From a virus, in the IMG/VR virus record IMGVR_UViG_3300025438_000047, positions 1 to 40,938 of that record: DNA of 40,938 nt. One strand, 5' to 3'. Made by a program: the position numbers and the translations under genes. Below, piece by piece: positions 6,148 through 11,562 of the stretch. Each line of letters opens with the position of its first letter. Positions within the stretch are counted from its first letter, which is position 1. The notes beneath the pieces are model-generated. The model made no database searches. It was not told where the DNA came from and saw only the letters and a program-made list of their open reading frames with translations.

Positions 6148-6222
6148 TGGCTCCCCAGGATGGAATCGAACCACCGACCTGGAAGTTAACAGCTTCTCGC
6201 TCTGCCGCTGAGCTACTGGGGA
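6148..6222 (-). tRNA. tRNA-Asn (GUU)
   Basis: TCCCCAG/CTGGGGA with U1-A72, loop CTGTTAA, G73-CCA, all as for asparagine. Confidence 0.93.
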
Positions 6223-6440
6223 ACATTTATTCTTTCTTAACCAACTGAGCTAACAAGGAATAAACTCTACTTACAACTACACAGAACTAAACCTTACTCG
6301 CTTCCGCGGCTAAGCCTCAGGCTATTCCTGTGTATGTGTAAGTAGAGTTTGTAAACTGGCTTTGGTATTACCAGTTTCTCTACTTACTCTCGCCATCATC
6401 GCTTACGCTAGGCAAGTGATTGTTTTAAAAACAACCGTGT
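6223..6440 (-). ncRNA. Structured leader of the proximal tRNA operon
   Basis: No gene. A perfect 14-bp helix AAACTCTACTTACA/TGTAAGTAGAGTTT (6262-6275/6337-6350) continues with CTACACAG/CTGTGTA inside. Just downstream lies a tRNA 5'-half remnant (TTAGCTCAGTTGGTTAAG near 6235-6254) closed by a short stem. This resembles the helix at 3912-4038, which also follows a boxA-like leader. Confidence 0.5.
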
Positions 6441-6478
6441 CTAAATTGTCAAATAGCGTGTAAGCATTGCTGCCTACT
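6441..6478 (-). promoter_or_regulatory. boxA-like antitermination leader, copy 2
   Basis: ACGCTATTTGACAATTTAGA (6459-6440) closely matches rRNA boxA sequences and the copy at 4075-4112. It follows the promoter at 6483-6511 and precedes the operon tRNA-Asn to tRNA-Thr. Confidence 0.6.
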
Positions 6479-6482
6479 AGTT

Positions 6483-6511
6483 AATGTAACACTGTTTATC
6501 CTGTGTGTCAA
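6483..6511 (-). promoter_or_regulatory. Sigma70-type promoter of the tRNA-Asn to tRNA-Thr operon
   Basis: TTGACA (6511-6506), 17-bp spacer, TACATT (6488-6483). Confidence 0.65.
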
Positions 6512-6577
6512 CCATTTTGTTTTAGTCTTTTACAAGTGCTTCTGTCTGTGTTAGCAGTTTCTGCGTCCTGTTCTACT

Positions 6578-6606
6578 GTTATATGGTAGTATCTGTGCCT
6601 TGTCAA
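6578..6606 (-). promoter_or_regulatory. Upstream tandem sigma70-type promoter
   Basis: TTGACA (6606-6601), 17-bp spacer, TATAAC (6583-6578). It lies directly after the terminator at 6629-6661. Confidence 0.65.
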
Positions 6607-6628
6607 ATGTTTTTTTGCCTGTTTAAAA

Positions 6629-6661
6629 TAAAAAACCCTCCTAAGCGTTGTGCTTGGAGGG
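6629..6661 (-). terminator. Rho-independent terminator
   Basis: GCCCTCCAAGC/GCTTAGGAGGG hairpin with one bulge, then a T-tract on the minus strand. It separates tRNA-Arg(UCG) and the 29-aa reading frame from the next operon. Confidence 0.85.
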
Positions 6662-6691
6662 CTTTAGAAACTTTTGTTTGTTTAGAACAGT

Positions 6692-6781
6692 TTAGTCTCT
6701 CGCACCCTCCAAGCATAGATCAACGCCCGGATTACTTTGTCCTGGTGTCCATGCTAACGATATGGCGAGTGATAGTGTCAT
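6692..6781 (-). CDS. Possible 29-aa leader peptide or small protein
   Basis: The frame from ATG 6781 reads MTLSLAISLAWTPGQS... and stops just before the terminator at 6629-6661. An AAAGGAACAGAG sequence precedes the start at a slightly long distance. A second 29-codon frame at 9699-9788 has the same upstream words (CATAACAAAGGAA) and is likewise followed by a terminator, though the peptides are unrelated. This parallel makes translation or a shared regulatory leader plausible. No function can be given. Confidence 0.4.
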   Translation of the reverse strand: MTLSLAISLAWTPGQSNPGVDLCLEGARD

Positions 6782-6849
6782 TGAAGTCTCTGTTCCTTTG
6801 TTATGTATTTATTTATCATCATGACAAAAAAACGGTTCAAAAGTGATTT

Positions 6850-6924
6850 TGGTGCCCCTGGAGAGATTCGAACTCCCGACCAATGGTTTCGAAGACCATA
6901 GCTCTTCCGCTGAGCTACAAAGGC
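6850..6924 (-). tRNA. tRNA-Arg (UCG)
   Basis: GCCTTTG/CAGGGGC (with G-U pairs), anticodon arm ATGGT-CTTCGAA-ACCAT, A73-CCA. Confidence 0.92.
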
Positions 6925-6928
6925 GATT

Positions 6929-7000
6929 TGGAACCCCCGGGCGGAATCAAACCGCCCTGCACGAGCTTAGAAGGCTCAGTCCCGTCTCAGCGGCGGGGGT
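6929..7000 (-). tRNA. tRNA-Arg (UCU), shortened D-arm
   Basis: ACCCCCG/CGGGGGT, anticodon arm TGAGC-CTTCTAA-GCTCG, T-arm GGCGG-TTTGATT-CCGCC, U73-CCA. Only 15 bases lie between acceptor and anticodon stems, with a 3-bp CCG/CGG stem and no canonical D-loop GG, so function is uncertain. Confidence 0.75.
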
Positions 7001-7003
7001 ATA

Positions 7004-7078
7004 TGGTGTGCCGGGAGAATTTCGAAATCTCGACCCGCGGTTTAAGAGACCGCTGCTCTTCCTCTGAGCTACCGGCGC
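7004..7078 (-). tRNA. tRNA-Lys (CUU)
   Basis: GCGCCGG/CCGGCAC with a C2-A71 mismatch, anticodon arm GCGGT-CTCTTAA-ACCGC, A73-CCA. The same C2-A71 mismatch occurs in tRNA-Lys(UUU) at 8875. Confidence 0.88.
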
Positions 7079-7082
7079 ATTT

Positions 7083-7490
7083 TTAAACGATTTCGATGTC
7101 AACCTCTTCTGAGTAGTAGCCGTTGCTTGTACCATACCAGCGAATGTCCACTGAACCTTTTATAGTTCTAAAACGATAGTATGTCCAAGTTTCACTTTCA
7201 CTGTGCCAATCGTCTTTGTCTGTCTCTGCTTCTGGCTCGTAGTTGCTGACTTCCTCAGCCAACAGCAGTGATGTACCCACCAAGTCATCCAAGTCACCCA
7301 CAATGTCTTCAATGCTTACACTTTCGCAACAGTCTTGAGCGTGATACATTCTTACATAGTGATCTTCAGTTAGATAAAATCTCAGTTCATCATTGTTGAG
7401 ATTTACCACTTTGTACAGCATACGACCCTGGAGATCTTCAAATGATTTTACAGGTTCTTGTAAGTGGTTATATGTTTCATATTTTGTCAT
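7083..7490 (-). CDS. Conserved phage protein of the DUF7448 type
   Basis: The product is 135 residues. The core reads YVRMYHAQDCCESVSIEDI, then DLDDLVGTSLLLAEE, then TYYRFRTIKGSVDIRWYGTSNGYYSE. I recognise this as a widespread small phage family (DUF7448 in my memory), whose function is not known. The start follows AAAGGAGATCAA. It is embedded in the tRNA operon, between tRNA-Phe and tRNA-Lys(CUU), with no promoter of its own, so it must be translated from a mixed tRNA-mRNA transcript. Confidence 0.8.
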   Translation of the reverse strand: MTKYETYNHLQEPVKSFEDLQGRMLYKVVNLNNDELRFYLTEDHYVRMYHAQDCCESVSIEDIVGDLDDLVGTSLLLAEEVSNYEPEAETDKDDWHSESETWTYYRFRTIKGSVDIRWYGTSNGYYSEEVDIEIV

Positions 7491-7509
7491 TTGATCTCCT
7501 TTAAAGTTT

Positions 7510-7584
7510 TGGTGCCTAGGGAGGGAATCGAACCCCCCACGCTTGCCTCTTCAGGGCAACGCTCTACCACTGAGCTACCTAGGC
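7510..7584 (-). tRNA. tRNA-Phe (GAA)
   Basis: GCCTAGG/CCTAGGC, anticodon arm TTGCC-CTGAAGA-GGCAA, A73-CCA. Confidence 0.93.
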
Positions 7585-7592
7585 GTAATTTC

Positions 7593-7725
7593 TGACTGGA
7601 GACAAAACTGCAACAGGTATCGAACCCATATCTCCCCACGGTGTCGCAGGGCGTCCTATCCATTAGACGATACAGTCTACTAGTTCGCGTTCTCGGCAAA
7701 GATTGCTACTGTAGTTCTCCAGTCA
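7593..7725 (-). ncRNA. Hairpin-enclosed tRNA-like RNA
   Basis: TGACTGGAGA (7593-7602) and TCTCCAGTCA (7716-7725) form a 10-bp helix. Inside, 7606-7677 folds as a near-tRNA: acceptor GACTGTA/TGCAGTT, D-arm GTCTAATGGATAGGAC and T-arm ATGGG-TTCGATA-CCTGT. The anticodon arm has an 8-nt loop without U33 and no CCA is encoded. Probably a structural tRNA-like domain, not a working tRNA. Confidence 0.55.
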
Positions 7726-7741
7726 AGGTGATTGCCGTCAC

Positions 7742-7936
7742 CTATTCTCTATTTTTCATCTCTTGCTTGTGTATATTATACATGATTTTTTCACGCATGT
7801 CAATACAATAACAGCACCGGCAATGATCAACTCTGCTCTTTTTACCGCGCATATTGATGTTTGCTGCGGCAGCGTGAACAGGTCCACGATTTCTACTTCT
7901 ATTACGGCCTCTGCCGTATATTGGTGATTTTGCCAT
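7742..7936 (-). CDS. Small basic Cys-containing protein
   Basis: The product is 64 residues starting at ATG 7936, five bases after a perfect AGGAGG. The N-terminus is Arg-rich (GRGRNRSRNRGPVH) and the middle has CRCCYC, so zinc or nucleic-acid binding is possible. No family recognised. A strong promoter (7775-7803) lies inside the 3' part of the gene and drives the tRNA-like RNA and tRNA-Phe downstream. Confidence 0.65.
   Translation of the reverse strand: MAKSPIYGRGRNRSRNRGPVHAAAANINMRGKKSRVDHCRCCYCIDMREKIMYNIHKQEMKNRE
7775..7803 (-). promoter_or_regulatory. Consensus sigma70 promoter for the tRNA-Phe unit
   Basis: TTGACA (7803-7798), 17-bp spacer, TATAAT (7780-7775): a full consensus match, embedded in the 64-aa gene. 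Confidence 0.85.
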
Positions 7937-8150
7937 TCGGTCCTCCTAGGTTATTAGCCTAGAAGTCGTCGTAAAACTTTCTGTATCGCACGGTGTTTCC
8001 TTTAATTCCTGGGCCATCTCACGATTGGGACTCTTACCCCTGCATCCAAGCTAAGACTCAGACCGTGTTACCCGATACGCCGAGTAGCCCTGTGACGTAT
8101 GCAGTGTTCTCTCTACACAAGATGTCGACCTCTTGCATAGTGAATAAGTA
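7937..8150 (-). other. Non-coding stretch upstream of the 64-aa gene
   Basis: About 210 bases with no credible gene or tRNA. It is part of the transcript from the 8466 promoter. Confidence 0.3.
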
Positions 8151-8221
8151 TAGACTGGGCTGTTTGCAGCCTTGACCTATCGCTAGGGTCACCCTCACAA
8201 GGGGTGATTATATCCAGTCTA
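8151..8221 (-). ncRNA. Cloverleaf-shaped small RNA element
   Basis: TAGACTGG/CCAGTCTA (8151-8158/8214-8221) closes three hairpins: ACCCC..GGGT, GACC..GGTC and GCTG-CAAA-CAGC. The shape recalls a tRNA but there is no anticodon loop, T-loop or CCA. Confidence 0.5.
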
Positions 8222-8226
8222 TTCTT

Positions 8227-8354
8227 GGTGGACTGTATTACTTGAGAGATACACTATAGCTTTTTTCCCTAACCAACTAAGAACCCGGGGTAGTCTAGCG
8301 AGCCAGCCACGGCTGTTTTGTTAATAGTGTATCACCAAAGTAATACGGTCCACC
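8227..8354 (-). ncRNA. Very long hairpin (about 27 bp)
   Basis: GGTGGACTGTATTACTT (8227-8243) pairs with AAGTAATACGGTCCACC (8338-8354), one wobble, and GATACACTAT/ATAGTGTATC extends it. The interior carries a D-arm-like remnant (CTTAGTTGGTTAGGG). The GATACACTA/TAGTGTATC part recurs in the hairpin at 8770-8864. Confidence 0.6.
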
Positions 8355-8465
8355 GTTAACTTTTATTGGCTTTACGTCACTTTAGACCTACCACGGTGGG
8401 AACAGCAGGCGGACAATTTGCTGGAACAGTTTATCTCGAGAAACACTGAACTCAGCCCATGTCTT

Positions 8466-8493
8466 AATATAGCATCAACTACACAGTTGTCAA
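8466..8493 (-). promoter_or_regulatory. Sigma70-type promoter of the structured RNA unit
   Basis: TTGACA (8493-8488), 16-bp spacer, TATATT (8471-8466), directly after tRNA-Arg(ACG). Confidence 0.7.
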
Positions 8494-8502
8494 CTGTTAT
8501 TT

Positions 8503-8579
8503 TGGTACTCGCGGAGGGATTCGAACCCCCAACCTTCGCATTCGTAGTGCGGTGCTCTATCCAGTTGAGCTACGAGAGT
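8503..8579 (-). tRNA. tRNA-Arg (ACG)
   Basis: ACTCTCG/CGCGAGT (one mismatch), loop CTACGAA, A73-CCA. Bacteria normally deaminate A34 of this tRNA to inosine with TadA. Confidence 0.88.
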
Positions 8580-8586
8580 ATTATTT

Positions 8587-8662
8587 TGGTACCAGCCAAG
8601 GGTTTCGATCCCTTCCCGCCTCATTCACAGTGAGGAATGCCTCCATTTACACCTGCGCTGGC
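8587..8662 (-). tRNA. tRNA-His (GUG) with A73
   Basis: Anticodon arm CCTCA-CTGTGAA-TGAGG, T-arm AAGGG-ATCGAAA-CCCTT, acceptor GCCAGCG/GGCTGGT and A73-CCA. Most bacterial tRNA-His have G-1 and C73. Here A73 is present and the base at -1 is U, which recalls the alphaproteobacterial type that lacks G-1. Confidence 0.87.
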
Positions 8663-8665
8663 ATT

Positions 8666-8741
8666 TGGTTGTTCTACCAAGACTCGAACTTGGATCTGAC
8701 GATTATCAGTCGCCTGCACTAACCACTTGTGCTATAGAACA
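8666..8741 (-). tRNA. tRNA-Ile (GAU)
   Basis: TGTTCTA/TAGAACA, anticodon arm GGCGA-CTGATAA-TCGTC, A73-CCA. Confidence 0.92.
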
Positions 8742-8769
8742 ATATTACTAATGTATTCATAGTTTAGAA

Positions 8770-8864
8770 GATACACTAGCAGGATCCTCCCCTGCGTAGC
8801 CCCGAATGAAACAGGGTAACTTAGTCTTCTCGTAGCATACGCCACTTCTAGTTCATAGTGTATC
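8770..8864 (-). ncRNA. Hairpin between tRNA-Lys and tRNA-Ile
   Basis: GATACACTA (8770-8778) pairs with TAGTGTATC (8856-8864), the same stem words as in 8248-8333. The interior contains a CAGG/CCTG hairpin. Probably a processing helix. Confidence 0.45.
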
Positions 8865-8874
8865 ATCAAAACAA

Positions 8875-8951
8875 TGGTGTGCCCTCGGGGATTCGAACCC
8901 CGGACATTTCGATTAAAAGTCGAACGCTCTAACCAACTGAGCTAAGGGCGC
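8875..8951 (-). tRNA. tRNA-Lys (UUU)
   Basis: GCGCCCT/AGGGCAC with a C2-A71 mismatch, anticodon arm TTCGA-CTTTTAA-TCGAA, A73-CCA. Confidence 0.9.
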
Positions 8952-8958
8952 ATTGTTT

Positions 8959-9043
8959 TGGTGGGAAGGTGTGGTTACGATCCACTCCCGATTAAAGACG
9001 AGTTTTACAGACTCGGTGCAGAAACCATCTGCTTTACCTCCCC
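8959..9043 (-). tRNA. tRNA-Tyr (GUA)
   Basis: GGGGAGG/CCTTCCC, anticodon arm CGAGT-CTGTAAA-ACTCG, long variable arm, A73-CCA. The T-loop is ATCGTAA. Confidence 0.92.
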
Positions 9044-9048
9044 TTTTT

Positions 9049-9125
9049 TGGTAGCCCCAACGGGTGACGATCCCGTTTCTCCGGATTGAAAGTCCAGTAT
9101 TCTAACCAGCGTAAACTATGGGGCC
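9049..9125 (-). tRNA. tRNA-Glu (UUC)
   Basis: GGCCCCA/TGGGGCT, anticodon arm CTGGA-CTTTCAA-TCCGG, T-arm ACGGG-ATCGTCA-CCCGT, A73-CCA. Confidence 0.9.
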
Positions 9126-9252
9126 ATATTAGGGACAGCCACAAACAGATCATATTAACAACAAGCCTCACCAGAGCCAGGGAATCGAACCATCTTGTTG
9201 TTAACACATTTCTGACCAGCTTGGCCAAGCTGTTGACTGCCATATTGTGTTT
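9126..9252 (-). other. Structured spacer, possible tRNA remnant
   Basis: TTAACAACAAG/CTTGTTGTTAA (about 9156-9204) forms an 11-bp hairpin around a T-arm-like GGTTCGATTCC. A palindrome AGCTTGGCCAAGCT lies at 9218-9231. I could not fold a complete tRNA. Confidence 0.35.
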
Positions 9253-9329
9253 TGGTGGTACTGGTTGGGATCGAACCAACCTACTCCTAGTTATGAGCCA
9301 GGCGCTTGAACCAACTCAGCTACAGTACC
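9253..9329 (-). tRNA. tRNA-Met (CAU), elongator
   Basis: GGTACTG/CAGTACC, fully paired 1-72, anticodon arm CCTGG-CTCATAA-CTAGG, A73-CCA. Overall layout matches E. coli elongator tRNA-Met. A tRNA-Ile2 role is less likely than for 2442-2518. Confidence 0.88.
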
Positions 9330-9334
9330 AATCG

Positions 9335-9418
9335 TGGAGGTCGGTATCAGAATCGAACTGATTACTTCGCAGTGCTTGAGATTTGCAGTCTCACCCCTTA
9401 CCATCCGGGCCACCGACC
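9335..9418 (-). tRNA. tRNA-Cys (GCA) with class II variable arm
   Basis: GGTCGGT/ACCGACC, anticodon arm TGAGA-CTGCAAA-TCTCA, U73-CCA as needed for cysteine. The variable region (AGCACTGCGAAGTA) can form an extra ACT/AGT stem, making an 84-nt tRNA where about 74 is usual. Confidence 0.9.
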
Positions 9419-9425
9419 AATTCTG

Positions 9426-9515
9426 TTTTCAACTGCACAACAATCTCCGCCGATTCGGTATTTGCTAGCCATAACTTTTCCAGTGGGACTGTCCCATTAG
9501 ACTGTTGTGCATGTG
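9426..9515 (-). ncRNA. Hairpin leader upstream of tRNA-Cys
   Basis: GCACAACA (9435-9442) pairs with TGTTGTGC (9503-9510), extended on both sides (TTCA/TGAA, TCT/AGA). Same position relative to tRNAs as the helices at 6262-6350 and 3912-4038. Confidence 0.45.
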
Positions 9516-9635
9516 AAAATAGAATTTGTTTATCTCTCGGATTTTTCAGCTTGCGCTTCCATCACCGAGGACGCCCATTTGAGTTTGTTTAGAGTGGTTA
9601 CTCGCAGTCTCGTTCCGCATTTCCACTGTAATCAT

Positions 9636-9669
9636 TAAAAAAGCCTCCTAGTATTGCTACTGGAGGCTT
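9636..9669 (-). terminator. Rho-independent terminator
   Basis: AAGCCTCCAGTA/TACTAGGAGGCTT around a 4-nt loop, then TTTTTT on the minus strand. It lies between the tandem promoters at 9817-9915 and the tRNA-Cys cluster. Confidence 0.85.
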
Positions 9670-9698
9670 GTTAAAAACTTTTGATGTATTACGCTACA

Positions 9699-9788
9699 TC
9701 ATCCGTTATAACCCTCCGAGGCACCGATACGATACTCGCGGCATTCTCTAATGCTTTTAATAAACATATGTTTAGTTGCGATCATCAT
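9699..9788 (-). CDS. Possible 29-aa small protein upstream of a terminator
   Basis: From ATG 9788 the frame reads MMIATKHMFIKSIRECREYR and ends just before the terminator at 9636. It follows AAAGGAAAGACTAC and lies in the leader of tandem promoters at 9817 and 9888. Its length and surroundings mirror the frame at 6692-6781. The peptide is basic with one Cys and has no recognised motif. A regulatory peptide or attenuator is possible; a chance frame cannot be excluded. Confidence 0.45.
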   Translation of the reverse strand: MMIATKHMFIKSIRECREYRIGASEGYNG

Positions 9789-9816
9789 CTTAGTAGTCTT
9801 TCCTTTGTTATGCTTT

Positions 9817-9844
9817 ACTATAGCATGGTTTTTTAGTGTGTCAA
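9817..9844 (-). promoter_or_regulatory. Sigma70-type promoter
   Basis: TTGACA (9844-9839), 16-bp spacer, TATAGT (9822-9817). Precedes the 29-codon frame and the distal tRNA cluster. Confidence 0.75.
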
Positions 9845-9887
9845 CCGTTTTATTTGTTGTCTACGTTTTATTTATCATCTTACTGTT

Positions 9888-9915
9888 AATATACACTGTT
9901 ATTTGAGTATGTCAA
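9888..9915 (-). promoter_or_regulatory. Tandem sigma70-type promoter
   Basis: TTGACA (9915-9910), 16-bp spacer, TATATT (9893-9888). Confidence 0.75.
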
Positions 9916-9944
9916 CAACTTTTTTTCATTTCTGGCAAAAAAAA

Positions 9945-10145
9945 TTATTTTGTTTTAATTCCAATAGCTTGCAGCATGTTTGTAGCCAATGTACATTGAT
10001 CCATACTGCTGACTGCTTCCTCGATTACATCCAACGTCTCGATGATGTCAAATGTCCTGGCACGATTCTCCAGGTTAGTAAATGGATCACCGACGTTGAA
10101 GTGATTCATAAATGCTTTGAAGTTTTCGTAATCATAATCATTCAT
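9945..10145 (-). CDS. Small acidic protein, unknown function
   Basis: From ATG 10145 the product is 66 residues (MNDYDYENFKAFMNHFNVGD...). The start overlaps the stop of the preceding gene, a translational-coupling arrangement, so I prefer it over an upstream start at 10163. The C-terminal half (FDIIETLDVIEEAVSSMDQC) looks helical. No domain recognised. It is last in the operon that starts at 10308. Confidence 0.65.
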   Translation of the reverse strand: MNDYDYENFKAFMNHFNVGDPFTNLENRARTFDIIETLDVIEEAVSSMDQCTLATNMLQAIGIKTK

Positions 10146-10308
10146 TTTTGTTAAACTCCACAATGTTTGTTTCAGTTTTTACAACAGTCAACGCTGGTTT
10201 TTCATGTGGTGTTGCAGGCTTCTTAACGTTTAGATGTTGCTCAAGGCGTTCTAGCCTCATCAGTATCTCATCTAAGTTGGTTAGTATTTCATCTAACTTG
10301 TAACTCAC
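10138..10308 (-). CDS. Small coiled-coil protein, GTG start
   Basis: A GTG at 10308 follows AAGG by 8 bases and lies downstream of the predicted transcription start near 10330. The longer frame from 10359 would begin upstream of the promoter, so the short form (56 residues) is preferred. It begins (M)SYKLDEILTNLDEILMRLE, a clear heptad pattern, followed by a Pro/Lys/Thr-rich tail. Function unknown. Confidence 0.65.
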   Translation of the reverse strand: MSYKLDEILTNLDEILMRLERLEQHLNVKKPATPHEKPALTVVKTETNIVEFNKNE

Positions 10309-10336
10309 TGTATCAACCTTCTTTTGCTTTATACTA

Positions 10337-10364
10337 TATATAACACAAAAATTGTGCAAGTCAA
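10337..10364 (-). promoter_or_regulatory. Sigma70-type promoter
   Basis: TTGACT (10364-10359), 16-bp spacer, TATATA (10342-10337), upstream of the two small genes 10138-10308 and 9945-10145. Confidence 0.7.
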
Positions 10365-10879
10365 CCGTTTTTTTGAATCTTGGTTCCAGTTAGCTGTATA
10401 GCGTATCTGTCATACATACTAAAATTGTAAAATGCATGTGGGTCCGAACTATCCCATTGGAACCAATCGCCTGCGCTCCATTTTCCTATTGTTTCGTCAC
10501 ATACTTGACTGATTTGTCCGGGTTTACTGTCTTCAAGCATGATGATGATACGTGTGATTTCCTCATGCTTGAGATTGTGAACCGAACTGTATTTTCCAAA
10601 TAAATCAACATGTACAGGAAGATATTGTGCAGGCTTAAAATAATTTATTGCAATGCCAATGTTTGACAGGTCTTTGAATTGCGGTACAATATAATCAAAC
10701 ACACAGTCGGGCAGTGGGTTTGGTTGGAAATAATTGTAAAGGGTCATATGCGACCTATCATGCCCGGATTGCTCATAGGTATCCAACAGTTTGTCATCTT
10801 TGTGAGTGTCGTGTTTAAAATTTAAACTTTTAAATTGATCGATATCCCAAAGTGGCTCTATATGACCTTTATTGAACAT
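10361..10879 (-). CDS. Probable Fe(II)/2-oxoglutarate-dependent oxygenase
   Basis: The product has 172 residues. A possible H-x-D metal pair (His90, Asp92 in PVHVD) sits in a beta-rich core. A later His148 and Arg158 (DPHAFYNFSMYDRYAIQLTG) complete the HxD...H...R arrangement of aspartyl/asparaginyl-hydroxylase-like 2OG oxygenases. Similar short oxygenase-like proteins are common in marine T4-like phages; their substrates are mostly unknown. The start follows AAGGAGATACAC. The metal site is inferred by pattern only. Confidence 0.6.
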   Translation of the reverse strand: MFNKGHIEPLWDIDQFKSLNFKHDTHKDDKLLDTYEQSGHDRSHMTLYNYFQPNPLPDCVFDYIVPQFKDLSNIGIAINYFKPAQYLPVHVDLFGKYSSVHNLKHEEITRIIIMLEDSKPGQISQVCDETIGKWSAGDWFQWDSSDPHAFYNFSMYDRYAIQLTGTKIQKNG

Positions 10880-10900
10880 GTGTATCTCCTTGCAGAATAT

Positions 10901-11305
10901 TTATGAAAGCCCTGCGATCAGTTTGTAATTATCCCAAGCTTTCTTAGCTGCTGGGTTTGAATCAACAACATCATCACTCAGCACTACATCATACCAATAG
11001 TGGTCTAACCTTTGAGGGTGAGCACCATACTGTCGTGGCTGGTGTAGTTTTCCCTGCTTTTTAAGATAAACACAGATGTTGCGCACTGTCTGTTCATCCG
11101 CAGCAGGAATGCTGCTCCACTCAGGAGCACTGTGTAAACTACCAGCACCGGCGCCACCAGCATACCCTCTCCAAATTGACTTCCATTGTGCGTCGTCCTG
11201 TGGGTCAAAATCTGTACGAGCAACAATCACCAACACATCGTTGATACCAACTGTGCCTTCATAAATGTCTCGCACACAACGAGACAGCGAGCTTCCTACT
11301 TTCAT
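10901..11305 (-). CDS. Conserved-looking phage protein, unknown
   Basis: The product has 134 residues, beginning MKVGSSLSRCVRDIYEGTVG. It contains a Trp/Gly-rich centre (WKSIWRGYAGGAGAGS) and a basic C-terminal part. It has no catalytic motif I can name. It looks like the short conserved proteins of T4-like phages whose function is unknown. The start overlaps the end of the next upstream gene (11302) by 4 bases, so the genes are translationally coupled. Confidence 0.7.
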   Translation of the reverse strand: MKVGSSLSRCVRDIYEGTVGINDVLVIVARTDFDPQDDAQWKSIWRGYAGGAGAGSLHSAPEWSSIPAADEQTVRNICVYLKKQGKLHQPRQYGAHPQRLDHYWYDVVLSDDVVDSNPAAKKAWDNYKLIAGLS

Positions 11306-11562
11306 GTGTTTACTCCATTCAGTCTAATGTTTAATACAAAATTTTCTACCAACAATTTTACCAAGCTTGCGAGCATTACCAGCTCTCTCTGTTCTTCGGG
11401 CAAACTTTCAAACTGGTCAACAACTGTACTTGCCATTAATTCAAACGCATCCTGTTCCTTGATGTTGAGCATTCCAAAGTCTATGCTGTCTTTGATTTCC
11501 ATTTCCTGTGCTAACTCTACTAAGATATTAACAAATTGTGTTTTTGTACCATTGTTTTTCAT
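11302..11562 (-). CDS. Small acidic helical protein, unknown
   Basis: The product has 86 residues and is predicted all-helical, acidic (VDQFESLPEEQRELVMLASLVKLLVENF). It overlaps neighbours by 4 bases on each side, which marks it as a real member of the 13042-to-10901 operon. No family recognised. Confidence 0.7.
   Translation of the reverse strand: MKNNGTKTQFVNILVELAQEMEIKDSIDFGMLNIKEQDAFELMASTVVDQFESLPEEQRELVMLASLVKLLVENFVLNIRLNGVNT

Noticed and set aside
9126-9252. tRNA-Asn or Val in the spacer
   Set aside because: A T-arm-like sequence is present but acceptor strands do not pair and the candidate anticodon stem is unpaired.
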